Positions 1 through 7,053 of a DNA stretch of 8,529 nucleotides are shown here, one piece after another. The notes under the pieces are model-generated. The model saw nothing but the letters and a program-made list of their open reading frames with translations. It ran no database searches and was not told the origin of the DNA. How positions within the stretch are numbered: position 1 is the stretch's first letter; the number at the start of each line of letters is the position of its first letter. The translations under genes and the position numbers were made by a program. Source of the stretch: Gammaproteobacteria bacterium (lineage in GTDB: Bacteria > Pseudomonadota > Gammaproteobacteria > JAJDOJ01); assembly GCA_027030565.1 (NCBI GenBank), contig JALVEU010000285.1:1-8529 (forward strand), written 5' to 3'.

Positions 1-1685
1 ACCTCGCCCCAGGTGGCCGCTGGAAAGATGACATCCGCATACAGGTTGTTGGGGGCGTGGCGGTAGATCTCTTGCACCACGTTGAAGGTCTTGGTGATGG
101 CCGGCCGCACCAGATTGCGCTGGTCGGGCAGGTCGATGTGGGTGGCGTAGACGAAGAACATGGCCTTCACCTCGCCCTTGAGCGCCCGCTCCATCATGCC
201 CACGGCCATGCCCGGATTCTGGGATTGCGCGGCGTTCACCAGGTTCTGCTCCGGCACCCGCCAGGCCTTGGCCATGTGTGCCCGATGGGCGGCATTGGTG
301 ATGGGCTCGTTGAAGGGCAGCCGGCCGGTGAGGCCGCCGGTGAAGCGCTCGCCCATGGCATTGGGCTGGCCGGTCATGGAGAAGGGCCCACAGCCGGGCT
401 TGGCCAGGTTGCCCGTAAGGGTGAGCAGGTTGACGATGGAAATGATGTTGTGCTGGCCGTGGATGTGCTGGTTGTAGCCGATCCCCCACATGATGATGAC
501 GCCACCATAGCCCTCGCCGCCGGGTACACCGACCTTGCTTCCCGCATGGGTGCCCTTGGAGCGGGCGAGACGCTTACGAGTGGCGTCGGCGAACATACCG
601 GCGACGCGCCGAATGAGTTCCGGGGTCACTTTGTCGCTGCCCATGCGGTCCTGGACCTGCTCCGGGCTGTAGCCTTTGAGCACACCGTCTACGTACTCCT
701 TCCAGCCGACCGCGTGTGCCTTGAGGAAGTCCCAGTCGATGACGTCCTCGTGCTCTTTGAGCAGGACGTGGGCGAGCGCGTTGAGGAAGCTGATGTCGCC
801 ATTGAGCACTGGGACATGCACGGTGTTGTCCGGGTTGATCTCGGCGTAGCCCTTGACCGTGCCGGTGTAGCGCGGGTCCACCACCACGGTGGGGATGTCT
901 TTCTTCTTCTTGTGATCGGCTGCGCGCCAGAAGATGATCGGATGCGACTCCCGGGCGTTGTGCCCGAAGTGCATGATCATGTCGCAGAGCTCGATGTCCT
1001 CGTAGGCCAGGGGCGGAGTGTCGGAGCCCAGCGTGGCGAAGTACCCGGTCACCGCCGAGGTCATGCACATGCGCGCGTTGGCCTCGATGGTGTTGGAGCC
1101 CAACACCCCCTTCATGAACAGATTCTCCAGGTATTGACCCTCCATGGTGAGCTGGCCGGAGCCATAGAGCCCAATGGAGTTGCCGCCGTACTTCTTGGCG
1201 AAGTGCGCGATCTTGTGGTCCACCATCTCGGAGGCCTGTTCGTAGGGCACCCGAACGAAATGCTCGTCGTCGAACGACCCCTTGGTCTTGCTCACGTATT
1301 CCAGGTCGCCGTGCCCGGGCTTGCTCCATTCCTCCCAGACGTCCTTGCGGACGTAGGCGTCCCCCTCCATACGATCCACGTAGATGGGTTCGGCCGCGGT
1401 CAACCCTTTGATGCATTGAAGCCCATAGTTGGTGGGATGTTTCTTGTCCGGGCGCATGGAGACGATCTTGCCGTTCTCCACCTGGATGACGGTGCCGCAG
1501 CCCACTCCGCAGTACGGACACTGCGCCAGCGCCGTGGTGCGATTGGCCGATCCGGTTTCAGGCTCGCTCGGCGCGGCCTCGAGTTCTGGATTGTTCCCCA
1601 CCATCAGGCTGGTACCCGCCGCGGCGCTGGTGATGAAGGCGCTTCCCTTGAGGAAATCCCGCCGGCTGATCTTGACGCGTTTCAT
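1..1685 (-). CDS. NapA-type periplasmic molybdopterin oxidoreductase (C-terminus off window)
   Basis: Catalytic subunit of a periplasmic Mo-bisMGD enzyme, most like nitrate reductase NapA. The frame is open for 561 codons to the left edge; NapA is usually about 830 residues, so the last third is missing. The N-terminus carries a twin-arginine signal (SRRDFLK, residues 7-13), so it is exported folded. A 4Fe-4S site follows: C56, C59, C63 and C91, the CX2CX3CX27C spacing of NapA, then CIKG. C207 in ARMCMTSAV sits where Cys binds molybdenum in NapA. GSGQLT and PGCGPFSMTGQPNAMG (about 430-445) are also NapA-like. CPYCGVGCG recalls assimilatory NasA and formate dehydrogenase. The start at 1685 has a strong ribosome site (GGGAGGA) 25 bases after the dihaem gene. 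The Mo-Cys periplasmic class is well supported; nitrate as substrate is only the default guess. Confidence 0.88.
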   Translation of the reverse strand, partial: MKRVKISRRDFLKGSAFITSAAAGTSLMVGNNPELEAAPSEPETGSANRTTALAQCPYCGVGCGTVIQVENGKIVSMRPDKKHPTNYGLQCIKGLTAAEPIYVDRMEGDAYVRKDVWEEWSKPGHGDLEYVSKTKGSFDDEHFVRVPYEQASEMVDHKIAHFAKKYGGNSIGLYGSGQLTMEGQYLENLFMKGVLGSNTIEANARMCMTSAVTGYFATLGSDTPPLAYEDIELCDMIMHFGHNARESHPIIFWRAADHKKKKDIPTVVVDPRYTGTVKGYAEINPDNTVHVPVLNGDISFLNALAHVLLKEHEDVIDWDFLKAHAVGWKEYVDGVLKGYSPEQVQDRMGSDKVTPELIRRVAGMFADATRKRLARSKGTHAGSKVGVPGGEGYGGVIIMWGIGYNQHIHGQHNIISIVNLLTLTGNLAKPGCGPFSMTGQPNAMGERFTGGLTGRLPFNEPITNAAHRAHMAKAWRVPEQNLVNAAQSQNPGMAVGMMERALKGEVKAMFFVYATHIDLPDQRNLVRPAITKTFNVVQEIYRHAPNNLYADVIFPAATWGE

Positions 1686-1710
1686 GATTCGGTCCTCCCT
1701 TGGTCTTGTG

Positions 1711-2373
1711 TCATTTGGTCTGCAGCGTGCGCAAGTAGGCGATGATGTCTTCGATCTCCTGGTCGGTCAGGTTGGCCAGCGCGTCTGGGCCCCTGAAGCC
1801 GCGCATCCGCGTATTGCTGCGCCCGTACTTGATGGTCTCGCGGATGAAGCCGTCGGAGACCTTGCTGAGAAAACCCGGCTTGCCGATGGCCGTGCCTGTC
1901 CCCCCTGCCGCATATCCGTCGCCCTTGGGCCCGTGGCAGGTGGAACAGATGTTTTCGAACAACACCTTGCCCAGGCGGGGATCTCCGATGGCGCGGGGCT
2001 GCGCGTCGACCTCCGCCGACCGGTTGGGCAGCTGGCTGTGGGAGCGCAGATAGGCGACGATGGCGCGTACCTTTTTGCGGCCCAGGTGTGAGAAGGGCGG
2101 CATGCCGGTACCGGGGCGGCCGTCCCGGATCGTGCTCATGAAAAACTTGTCCGAGGCGATGCTCAGGAGTTCGGGATTGGTGAGGGAAGGGGCGAAACCC
2201 GGTTTGCCGATGGCGTCGGGCTGGTGGCAGACTTCGCAGTTCTGCTTGTAGAGGGCCTCGCCCTCCTTGACGAGTGCCGGATCCTGTTGTTCAGCCTGGA
2301 CCGAAGCGCTGATCCCGAGGGTCAATGCGCCTAGGGCGAGCGCGCCCCATGCGCTGCGAAGCGGGTGCAACAT
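1711..2373 (-). CDS. Periplasmic dihaem cytochrome c (tandem class-I domains)
   Basis: A 220-residue secreted electron carrier. A signal peptide ends near A27 (SVQA before EQQ). Domain 1 has CEVCH at 46-50 with M91 (GTGMPPF) as likely sixth ligand; domain 2 has CSTCH at 143-147 with M190 (NTRMRGF). Each domain ends in the helix typical of class-I cytochromes (VRAIVAYLR and IEDIIAYLR). This is a tandem, c4-like His/Met protein and not NapB, which is smaller with bis-His haems. It lies between the pentahaem gene and the molybdoenzyme gene, so it probably carries electrons between them. GGAGGA lies about 8 bases before the start. The class is certain; the partner assignment is inferred from gene order. 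Confidence 0.93.
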   Translation of the reverse strand: MLHPLRSAWGALALGALTLGISASVQAEQQDPALVKEGEALYKQNCEVCHQPDAIGKPGFAPSLTNPELLSIASDKFFMSTIRDGRPGTGMPPFSHLGRKKVRAIVAYLRSHSQLPNRSAEVDAQPRAIGDPRLGKVLFENICSTCHGPKGDGYAAGGTGTAIGKPGFLSKVSDGFIRETIKYGRSNTRMRGFRGPDALANLTDQEIEDIIAYLRTLQTK

Positions 2374-2448
2374 GGTTGGGTCCTCCGTCTTGGTGGTCTC
2401 ATCCTGGGGTAGGCGGCGTCTTGTTCTTGGAATCGGGAGGGGCCGGAG

Positions 2449-2466
2449 CCGCGGGGACGCCCGCGG
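2449..2466 (-). repeat. 7-bp perfect hairpin after the pentahaem gene
   Basis: Arms CCGCGGG and CCCGCGG with a 4-base loop start 4 bases after the stop codon of the pentahaem gene, in the 96-base gap before the dihaem gene. No run of T follows in the transcribed direction, so it is a poor intrinsic terminator. It could stabilise or help process the operon mRNA; that role is inference. Confidence 0.45.
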
Positions 2467-2469
2467 TGG

Positions 2470-3213
2470 TCACCAGTCTTCGCCTTCGGGTGGACGTGCA
2501 ATGCCTTCATGGCAGTCTCCGCACGGCACACCCTCGGCCTCCAGCCGCTCGTGCATGGTGTCGAGTTCGGCTTCGAGCGCCGGGAGGATCTCTTCGGGCA
2601 GGGTATGGGCCACGCCCTTGTGGCAGTCGATACAGGTCTTCTGCCAGCTCACGGCGAGCGCGTGCATCTTCCGGGCCATCCGGCTCTGGCTGTCGAGCTG
2701 CATGAAGCCGATGTCGTGACAGTTGCGGCACTCCCTGGAATCGGTGCCCTCCATGCTGGACCAGACGTGGCCGGCGAGCTCCAGGCGTTTGGCCAGGAAT
2801 TTCTCGCGCGTATCGATGCTGCCCCGCAGCCAGTGATACAGCTCGTTGGTCGCACGAATCTTGCGCACGACTTTGTATATCCAGTCGCGCGGCACATGAC
2901 AGTCGGGGCAGGTGGCTCGCACGCCGGTGCGGTTGGCGTAGTGAATGGTGTGGCGAAATTCGCGGTAGACGTTGCGCTCCATCTCGTGGCAAGAGATGCA
3001 GAACGCCTCGGTGTTGGTGAGCTCGAGGGCCCAGTTGAAGCCGCCCCAGAACAGGATGCCCACCAAAAAGAAGCCGGCCATGACCAGCATGCAACGGGCA
3101 TTGCTGCGGAACAGGGCGCCGAGTCGCGGTGATACGGACTTGCTCCCCGGGGGCGCGGCGGTCGGAAGGTCTTGCACGCATAGCCCTGCCGGCGGTACTG
3201 CAATGAGTTCCAT
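2470..3213 (-). CDS. NapC/NirT-family membrane cytochrome c with five haem sites
   Basis: Probable quinol dehydrogenase anchored in the inner membrane, passing electrons to periplasmic partners. One membrane segment spans about 41-62. Four haem motifs match the NapC/NirT core: CISCH (72-76, followed by EM), CPDCH (102-106, in GVRATCPDCHVP), CRNCH (162-166) and CIDCH (194-198). A fifth, CGDCH (231-235), sits in a short tail ending at 247. TorC-type proteins also add a haem domain, but a much larger one. First gene of a three-gene run with the dihaem cytochrome and the molybdoenzyme. The ATG at 3213 has no clear ribosome site. GTG at 3177 (residue 13) is preceded by GCAGGG at 6 bases and fits the upstream FNR-type box better, so the true protein may be 235 residues. 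Confidence 0.9.
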   Translation of the reverse strand: MELIAVPPAGLCVQDLPTAAPPGSKSVSPRLGALFRSNARCMLVMAGFFLVGILFWGGFNWALELTNTEAFCISCHEMERNVYREFRHTIHYANRTGVRATCPDCHVPRDWIYKVVRKIRATNELYHWLRGSIDTREKFLAKRLELAGHVWSSMEGTDSRECRNCHDIGFMQLDSQSRMARKMHALAVSWQKTCIDCHKGVAHTLPEEILPALEAELDTMHERLEAEGVPCGDCHEGIARPPEGEDW

Positions 3214-3238
3214 GCTAGCCAGGGTTTGATGCGGTCTT

Positions 3239-3252
3239 GTGATCTAAATCAA
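3239..3252. promoter_or_regulatory. FNR/ANR-type binding site
   Basis: GTGAT-CTAA-ATCAA matches the FNR consensus TTGAT-N4-ATCAA at 9 of 10 fixed positions and lies in an AT-rich island within GC-rich DNA. It is centred at 3245.5, between the leftward respiratory genes and the rightward cobalamin operon. A class-II position (-41.5) for the leftward promoter puts the -10 near 3213-3218 (TAGCAT) and transcription start near 3204, inside the annotated pentahaem gene; this favours the GTG start at 3177. CRP-type binding is an alternative, since TGTGA is also present. Oxygen control is inferred. Confidence 0.6.
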
Positions 3253-3318
3253 AATTTTTTGCGATCCCCCCAAGGTGTAGCGAGGGCGCCCGGGTCGGTC
3301 GCCGTAGCCGTGGATCGG

Positions 3319-3337
3319 CGCCCGGTGTAACCGGGCG
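3319..3337. repeat. 8-bp inverted repeat upstream of the riboswitch
   Basis: CGCCCGGT, a 3-base spacer GTA, then ACCGGGCG: a perfect palindrome just upstream of the likely promoter of the cobalamin operon. No T-tract follows on either strand. It could be a protein-binding site or a chance GC-rich palindrome. Confidence 0.35.
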
Positions 3338-3343
3338 TTGCGC

Positions 3344-3372
3344 TTGCGCCTTCACCGTCGGCCCGGTATGTT
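3344..3372 (+). promoter_or_regulatory. Possible sigma70 promoter of the cobalamin operon
   Basis: TTGCGC (3344-3349) and TATGTT (3367-3372) are 17 bases apart, 3/6 and 4/6 matches to -35 and -10. The predicted transcription start near 3379 is just upstream of the first riboswitch helix, which is where a promoter is needed. The boxes alone are weak, so this rests mainly on position. Confidence 0.35.
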
Positions 3373-3387
3373 GCGCGTCGAAGCTCG

Positions 3388-3583
3388 TGCAGGTGCCCGG
3401 CGGTCGTCTGTCCACCGGGTGAAACGGGAAGCCGGTGCGAATCCGGCGCTGCCCCCGCAACGGTGATTGGCCTGCCGCGGCGAACCATTCTCGCGGCGTC
3501 TTCCGTCCATGGGCCACTGTGTCGATCCAGGCATGGGAAGGCGGGCGGAAGGGGACGGCCATCAGCCCGGAGACCGGCCTGGA
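3388..3583 (+). promoter_or_regulatory. Cobalamin riboswitch
   Basis: Conserved core elements occur in order: GGGTGAAACGGGAA (3417-3430), GCCGGTGCGAATCCGGC, GCTGCCCCCGCAAC (3448-3461), and the B12 box CAGCCCGGAGACCGGCC (3563-3579). The outer helix can close through CAGG at 3390-3393 and CCTG at 3578-3581. This class binds adenosylcobalamin or a related cobalamin and lowers expression of the downstream gene. The gene that follows is a btuB receptor, which fits. No clear terminator with a T-tract follows, so control of translation initiation seems more likely than attenuation; that is inferred. The exact ends are approximate. Confidence 0.95.
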
Positions 3584-3652
3584 CCGAGATGGGCCGCGAC
3601 CCTAGCGGTTGCGGATGGACGCACGGCAGCGGCGGGCGCCGTGGCGGTCTCG

Positions 3653-3672
3653 GGCACCGGGGATCCGGTGCC
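3653..3672 (+). repeat. Leader hairpin between riboswitch and btuB
   Basis: GGCACCGG, loop GGAT, CCGGTGCC: a perfect 8-bp stem 70 bases after the B12 box and about 40 bases before the preferred btuB start. No T-run follows, so it is not a standard terminator. It may be part of the expression platform, or pair alternatively with the aptamer. Confidence 0.5.
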
Positions 3673-3713
3673 GGCTGCCGTACGCCCGGCGTTGCATCTT
3701 GCCGGGGAACGGC

Positions 3714-5744
3714 TTGCCTTTCGATTCGCACGGCCTGCCAGGACCACGACGTGGACGCTGCACCCGTTTGGTGGTGGCGTGGGTCTGCGCCTGCCTGCAG
3801 GTTGGGGTGCAGGCAGGCGAGCCCCGGGTGCTGCCCGACCTCGTGGTGACTGCGTCTCCTGCGGCTCCGACTCGCCCCGGCGACGTCCTCCTCGAAGAGG
3901 CCACCGGTCACGTGACGCGCATCGCCAGGCCCCGGTTCGAGGATCGCGTCACCGACCTGGGGCAGGTCCTCGCTACGCAGGCCGGTGTGCAGGTGCGGCG
4001 CACGGGTGGGATCGGGAGCTTCTCCACCGCTACGCTGCGCGGGGCCTCGGCGCAGCAGGTTCAGGTCCTGCTCGACGGTCTCCCCCTGAACGGGGTCTAC
4101 GGCGGCATCGTCAATCTGGGGGAGATCCCATTGGGTCAGGTGCGGGACGTGTCCATCTACCGGGGCACGGTGCCCATCCAGTTCGCACGGGGTGGGATCG
4201 GAGGTGCGGTGGACATCCGCACGCTGCGCCCCGGCGATACGGCACCCCACACCGAGGTCTCCGCCGGCGGTGGCAGCTTCGGGACGCTGCGGGGTGCTCT
4301 GCTGCACCTCGGTCGGTACGCTGGTCTGGACACACTGTTCTCCGCCGAGGCCTTCCACACGGACAACGATTTTTCGTTCACCAACGACCGGGGTACCGCA
4401 TTCAATCCGACGGACGACTTCCCCGATCGGCGCCACAACGCCGCCATCGACCAGGTGGGGGCTCTCTTCAAGACGGGACGCACGCTTGGGACGGAGGAGG
4501 CCCGCCTGGACGGGCTGGTGACGTTCCTCCAGCGCAGAGAGGGCCTGCCCACGCGGGACAACAGCCCTTTCGCGCGAGCCTCGCTGCGCACACAGAATGT
4601 GGACGGCCAGCTCCGCTGGACACTGCGGGGCGCCGGCGAAGGGGATTGGGACACGGCCCTGCGGCTGTTCGCCGGCCGCCGTGCCGAGCGCTACGACGAT
4701 CGGGACAGCCAGATCGGGCTCGCACCACAACTCACCGACGACACCACCTGGCGCTACGGCCTGCAGGGCTACGCCGAGCGCCTGACGGCTGCGGGCACCT
4801 GGAGTGGCAATCTGCAGCTCACACGCGAGACCTATCGTTCCAGGGACGTGCTCCGCGGCCGGCGGGGGCTGGAGGCAGGGCGCACCTCGGTCGATGCGGG
4901 CGCCCAGTTCGCCTGGTTCGGCCTGGACGAGCGGCTGCTGCTGAGCCCTGCTGTGCGGGGACTGTGGCTCGACGAGACGGCGACGGGTGAACCGGGGGGT
5001 GCCCAGGCCTGGATCACCCCGCAACTGGGGCTGCGTTTCGATCCGAGCGCAGGGGCGCACCTGCGTGCCAACGCGGCCTACTATGTGCGCCCTCCGGCCT
5101 TCTTCGAGCGCTTCGGCGACCGCGGCTTCGTGGTGGGCAACCCACGGCTGCGCGCCGAGACGGGGACGAACGTGGACCTGGGAGGCCGCCTGGAGGGCGG
5201 GGATGCAGCGCGCCGCGCAAGCTGGCGGTTGGGATTGACGGGGTTCTACAGCGACGTGGAGGATCTCATCGCCTTCGTCTACGACGCTCGGGGGGTGGGG
5301 CGCGCCGTGAACATCGGCCGGGCCGAGATCCTGGGGCTGGAGGCCGAGACCCAGGTGCGCCTGGCTTCCGGGACGCGGGTCGGCCTGAACCTCACCTGGC
5401 AGGACGCCCGCAATCGCACGCCGGTGGCGGCCTTCGACGGCAAGCGCCTGCCGGGTCGCTATCGAACCACCCTGAACCTGGAGCTGGAGCAGTCGATCCG
5501 GCGCCTGCGGCTGACCTACCGTCTCCACTACGCCGAGGGGCTATTCTACGACCGGCCCAACCTGCTGCCGGCCGATACCGTCCTGCGCCATGACCTGGCG
5601 CTGCGACTGGATCTGGGTTCCTGGCGCCTCCTGCTCCAGGTGGACAACCTGAGCGACGAGAACTTCCAACAATTCAACGGCTATCCGACCCCCGGGCGGG
5701 CCTGGTACGCCACCTTGTCCTACCATTCCAACCAAGGGGAGTGA
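3714..5744 (+). CDS. btuB: TonB-dependent vitamin B12 receptor BtuB
   Basis: Outer-membrane beta-barrel that imports cobalamin using TonB energy. With the TTG start at 3714 it has 676 residues (E. coli BtuB has 614). A signal peptide ends near A34 (VGVQA), followed by a BtuB-like TonB box DLVVTAS (42-48), a plug of about 72-173 (TLRGAS, VLLDGLPLN, GGIGGAVDI), then the barrel to the C-terminus, including NLSDENFQQFNGYPTPGR. The riboswitch upstream fixes the ligand class. The frame is open back to 3609 (TTG) and 3615 (ATG), but those starts give a 67-69 residue leader, lack a ribosome site, and would place the hairpin at 3653 in coding sequence. TTG 3714 follows GGGGA by about 6 bases. TTG or GTG at 3768-3774 is a less likely option. 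The start is uncertain; the identity is not. Confidence 0.93.
   Translation: MPFDSHGLPGPRRGRCTRLVVAWVCACLQVGVQAGEPRVLPDLVVTASPAAPTRPGDVLLEEATGHVTRIARPRFEDRVTDLGQVLATQAGVQVRRTGGIGSFSTATLRGASAQQVQVLLDGLPLNGVYGGIVNLGEIPLGQVRDVSIYRGTVPIQFARGGIGGAVDIRTLRPGDTAPHTEVSAGGGSFGTLRGALLHLGRYAGLDTLFSAEAFHTDNDFSFTNDRGTAFNPTDDFPDRRHNAAIDQVGALFKTGRTLGTEEARLDGLVTFLQRREGLPTRDNSPFARASLRTQNVDGQLRWTLRGAGEGDWDTALRLFAGRRAERYDDRDSQIGLAPQLTDDTTWRYGLQGYAERLTAAGTWSGNLQLTRETYRSRDVLRGRRGLEAGRTSVDAGAQFAWFGLDERLLLSPAVRGLWLDETATGEPGGAQAWITPQLGLRFDPSAGAHLRANAAYYVRPPAFFERFGDRGFVVGNPRLRAETGTNVDLGGRLEGGDAARRASWRLGLTGFYSDVEDLIAFVYDARGVGRAVNIGRAEILGLEAETQVRLASGTRVGLNLTWQDARNRTPVAAFDGKRLPGRYRTTLNLELEQSIRRLRLTYRLHYAEGLFYDRPNLLPADTVLRHDLALRLDLGSWRLLLQVDNLSDENFQQFNGYPTPGRAWYATLSYHSNQGE
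3789..3818 (+). repeat. 11-bp perfect inverted repeat within the btuB signal-peptide region
   Basis: GCCTGCCTGCA and TGCAGGCAGGC flank an 8-base loop GGTTGGGG, giving a very stable hairpin about 75 bases into btuB. It encodes the end of the signal peptide (ACLQVGVQAG). Whether it is functional or follows from GC-rich codons cannot be decided here. Confidence 0.55.
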
Positions 5745-5751
5745 CGACCCG

Positions 5752-6981
5752 ATGCGACGATTCTCACAGACCAAGCCGGTGAGCCGCGGAGTGTTCCTGC
5801 TGGCTGCAGTGCTGATGTTGTCCGCCTGCGGTGGAGAGGGCGATGGGGCCGGTTCACCCCCGCAGCCTCAGGTGGAGCGCTTCGCCGTGACGGTCACGGC
5901 CGCGCCCGATTTCTCCTCGGGGGCCACGTCGGTCATCCACGCCGATCCGCCGCGCACGGCACGCAACGCGCTGGTGCCCACCATCTCGGACCTGGCCGTG
6001 GCCTGCCATGGCCGCTACTTCTTTCGCATCGAACGTTTCATGGCCGACAATGTGGCCAAGTTCGACGTGGGCGCTCCCGACCGGGTCCTCTGGCAGACCA
6101 CCACCCAGGATCCCACGGACACCGTCTCCAGCAATCCCGGCGCCATGGCCTTCGTCAGCGACACCAAGGCCTATCTGCTCCGCTACGGCTCGCGCAAGGC
6201 CTGGATCGTCGATCCCTCCACCCCGGATCCCAGGGCCTTCAAGACCGGCGAGCTGGACCTCTCGGCCTACGACGAGGGCGATGGTGTGCCCGAGATGCAG
6301 GCGGCGGTGGTCGTGGGCGACAAGCTCTTCGTTGTCATGCAGCGCCTGAATTTCTTCGTGCCCACGCACACGGCCTTCGTGGCCGTGTTCGACGTGGACA
6401 CGGATACCGAGATCGACACCGGGCGCGGCGGCGTGCTCAAGGGCATTCCATTGCAAGTGCGCAATCCCATGCACATGCTGTACGACCCCGCCACCGGGTT
6501 GATCTACGTGGCCGCCGCGGGGCGCTTCGCCTTCGGCAATGCGCCGGCAGAGTACACGGGGGGCATCGAGACCATCGATCCGGAGACCTTCGAGACACGT
6601 CTGCTCGTGGACGACGGCACTGCCGACCACCATCCGCTCGGGCAGATCCTGGACGCGGTGGTGGCCGCCCCGGACATCGGTTATCTCATCGGCTCCGAGG
6701 GCTTTCAGAACAACACTCTGTACCGGTTCGACCCGCAGACCGGCGCGGTGGTCTCCGATGCAAGCGGCCCCAAGGCCGTGCTGGGGCTCACGGGACTCAA
6801 CCTCACGCACCTGGTCGTGGACGAGGAAGGGCGTGTGTGGATCGGCAACGGCGATCCCACGGCTCCCGGCATGATAGTGCTGGCCCCGGCAGCGGATCCC
6901 GCGCAAGACGCGTTGGAGGACCCGCTCATCGGCACCGTGCTCAATCCCATGCAGACGTGTTTCGCTCGAACCGGTGGCTAG
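5752..6981 (+). CDS. Beta-propeller-like lipoprotein, candidate B12-capture partner of BtuB
   Basis: A 409-residue lipoprotein: n-region with RR, hydrophobic stretch, lipobox LSAC with C26. Residue +2 is Gly, not Asp, so Lol sorting would send it to the outer membrane. The rest shows repeated strand-turn units of propeller type, such as AFVAVFDVDTDTEID, GLIYVAAAGRF, ETIDPETFETRLLVDD, LYRFDPQTGAVV and EEGRVWIGNG. C85 and C403 are the only other cysteines and could join the two ends of the ring. It starts 7 bases after btuB, with AAGGGGAG overlapping the btuB end, so the pair should be co-translated under the riboswitch. In Bacteroides a propeller lipoprotein, BtuG, captures B12 for BtuB. Family resemblance and this context suggest a similar role, but I see no motif that proves cobalamin binding. 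Other options are an electron-carrier-like or haem-free scaffold protein. Confidence 0.85.
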   Translation: MRRFSQTKPVSRGVFLLAAVLMLSACGGEGDGAGSPPQPQVERFAVTVTAAPDFSSGATSVIHADPPRTARNALVPTISDLAVACHGRYFFRIERFMADNVAKFDVGAPDRVLWQTTTQDPTDTVSSNPGAMAFVSDTKAYLLRYGSRKAWIVDPSTPDPRAFKTGELDLSAYDEGDGVPEMQAAVVVGDKLFVVMQRLNFFVPTHTAFVAVFDVDTDTEIDTGRGGVLKGIPLQVRNPMHMLYDPATGLIYVAAAGRFAFGNAPAEYTGGIETIDPETFETRLLVDDGTADHHPLGQILDAVVAAPDIGYLIGSEGFQNNTLYRFDPQTGAVVSDASGPKAVLGLTGLNLTHLVVDEEGRVWIGNGDPTAPGMIVLAPAADPAQDALEDPLIGTVLNPMQTCFARTGG

Positions 6982-7053
6982 GGGCATGCGTACACCTCGC
7001 CGGAGGGTATGCCACCTTCAGGACAGGCTTCGGTAAGCGAACGTGGGCGGCCG

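Noticed and set aside
574..1521. 315-codon minus-strand frame
   Set aside because: It is a shifted frame within the molybdoenzyme gene, low-complexity and without motifs.
57..1745. 562-codon open frame on the plus strand
   Set aside because: It is the codon-aligned antisense of the molybdoenzyme gene. The minus strand gives a Tat signal, four Fe-S cysteines and NapA motifs; the plus translation resembles no family.
2509..3132. 207-codon plus-strand frame opposite the pentahaem gene
   Set aside because: The opposite strand encodes five CXXCH motifs and a membrane anchor, so this is a shadow.
3653..3672. Intrinsic terminator after the riboswitch
   Set aside because: The stem is perfect but is followed by a GC-rich sequence with no T-run, so it is listed only as a hairpin.
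3467..4990. 507-codon plus-strand frame over the riboswitch and btuB
   Set aside because: It begins inside the conserved riboswitch core and overlaps btuB in another frame; composition is Arg/Gly/Pro-rich.
3249..5528. 759-codon open frame on the minus strand
   Set aside because: It is antisense to btuB and the riboswitch. GC-rich codon bias removes stops on the opposite strand; the translation is Pro/Arg/Gly-rich with no domain.
5854..6987. 377-codon minus-strand frame opposite the lipoprotein gene
   Set aside because: His/Gly/Val-rich antisense translation with no recognisable domain; the plus strand has a clean lipoprotein with a ribosome site.
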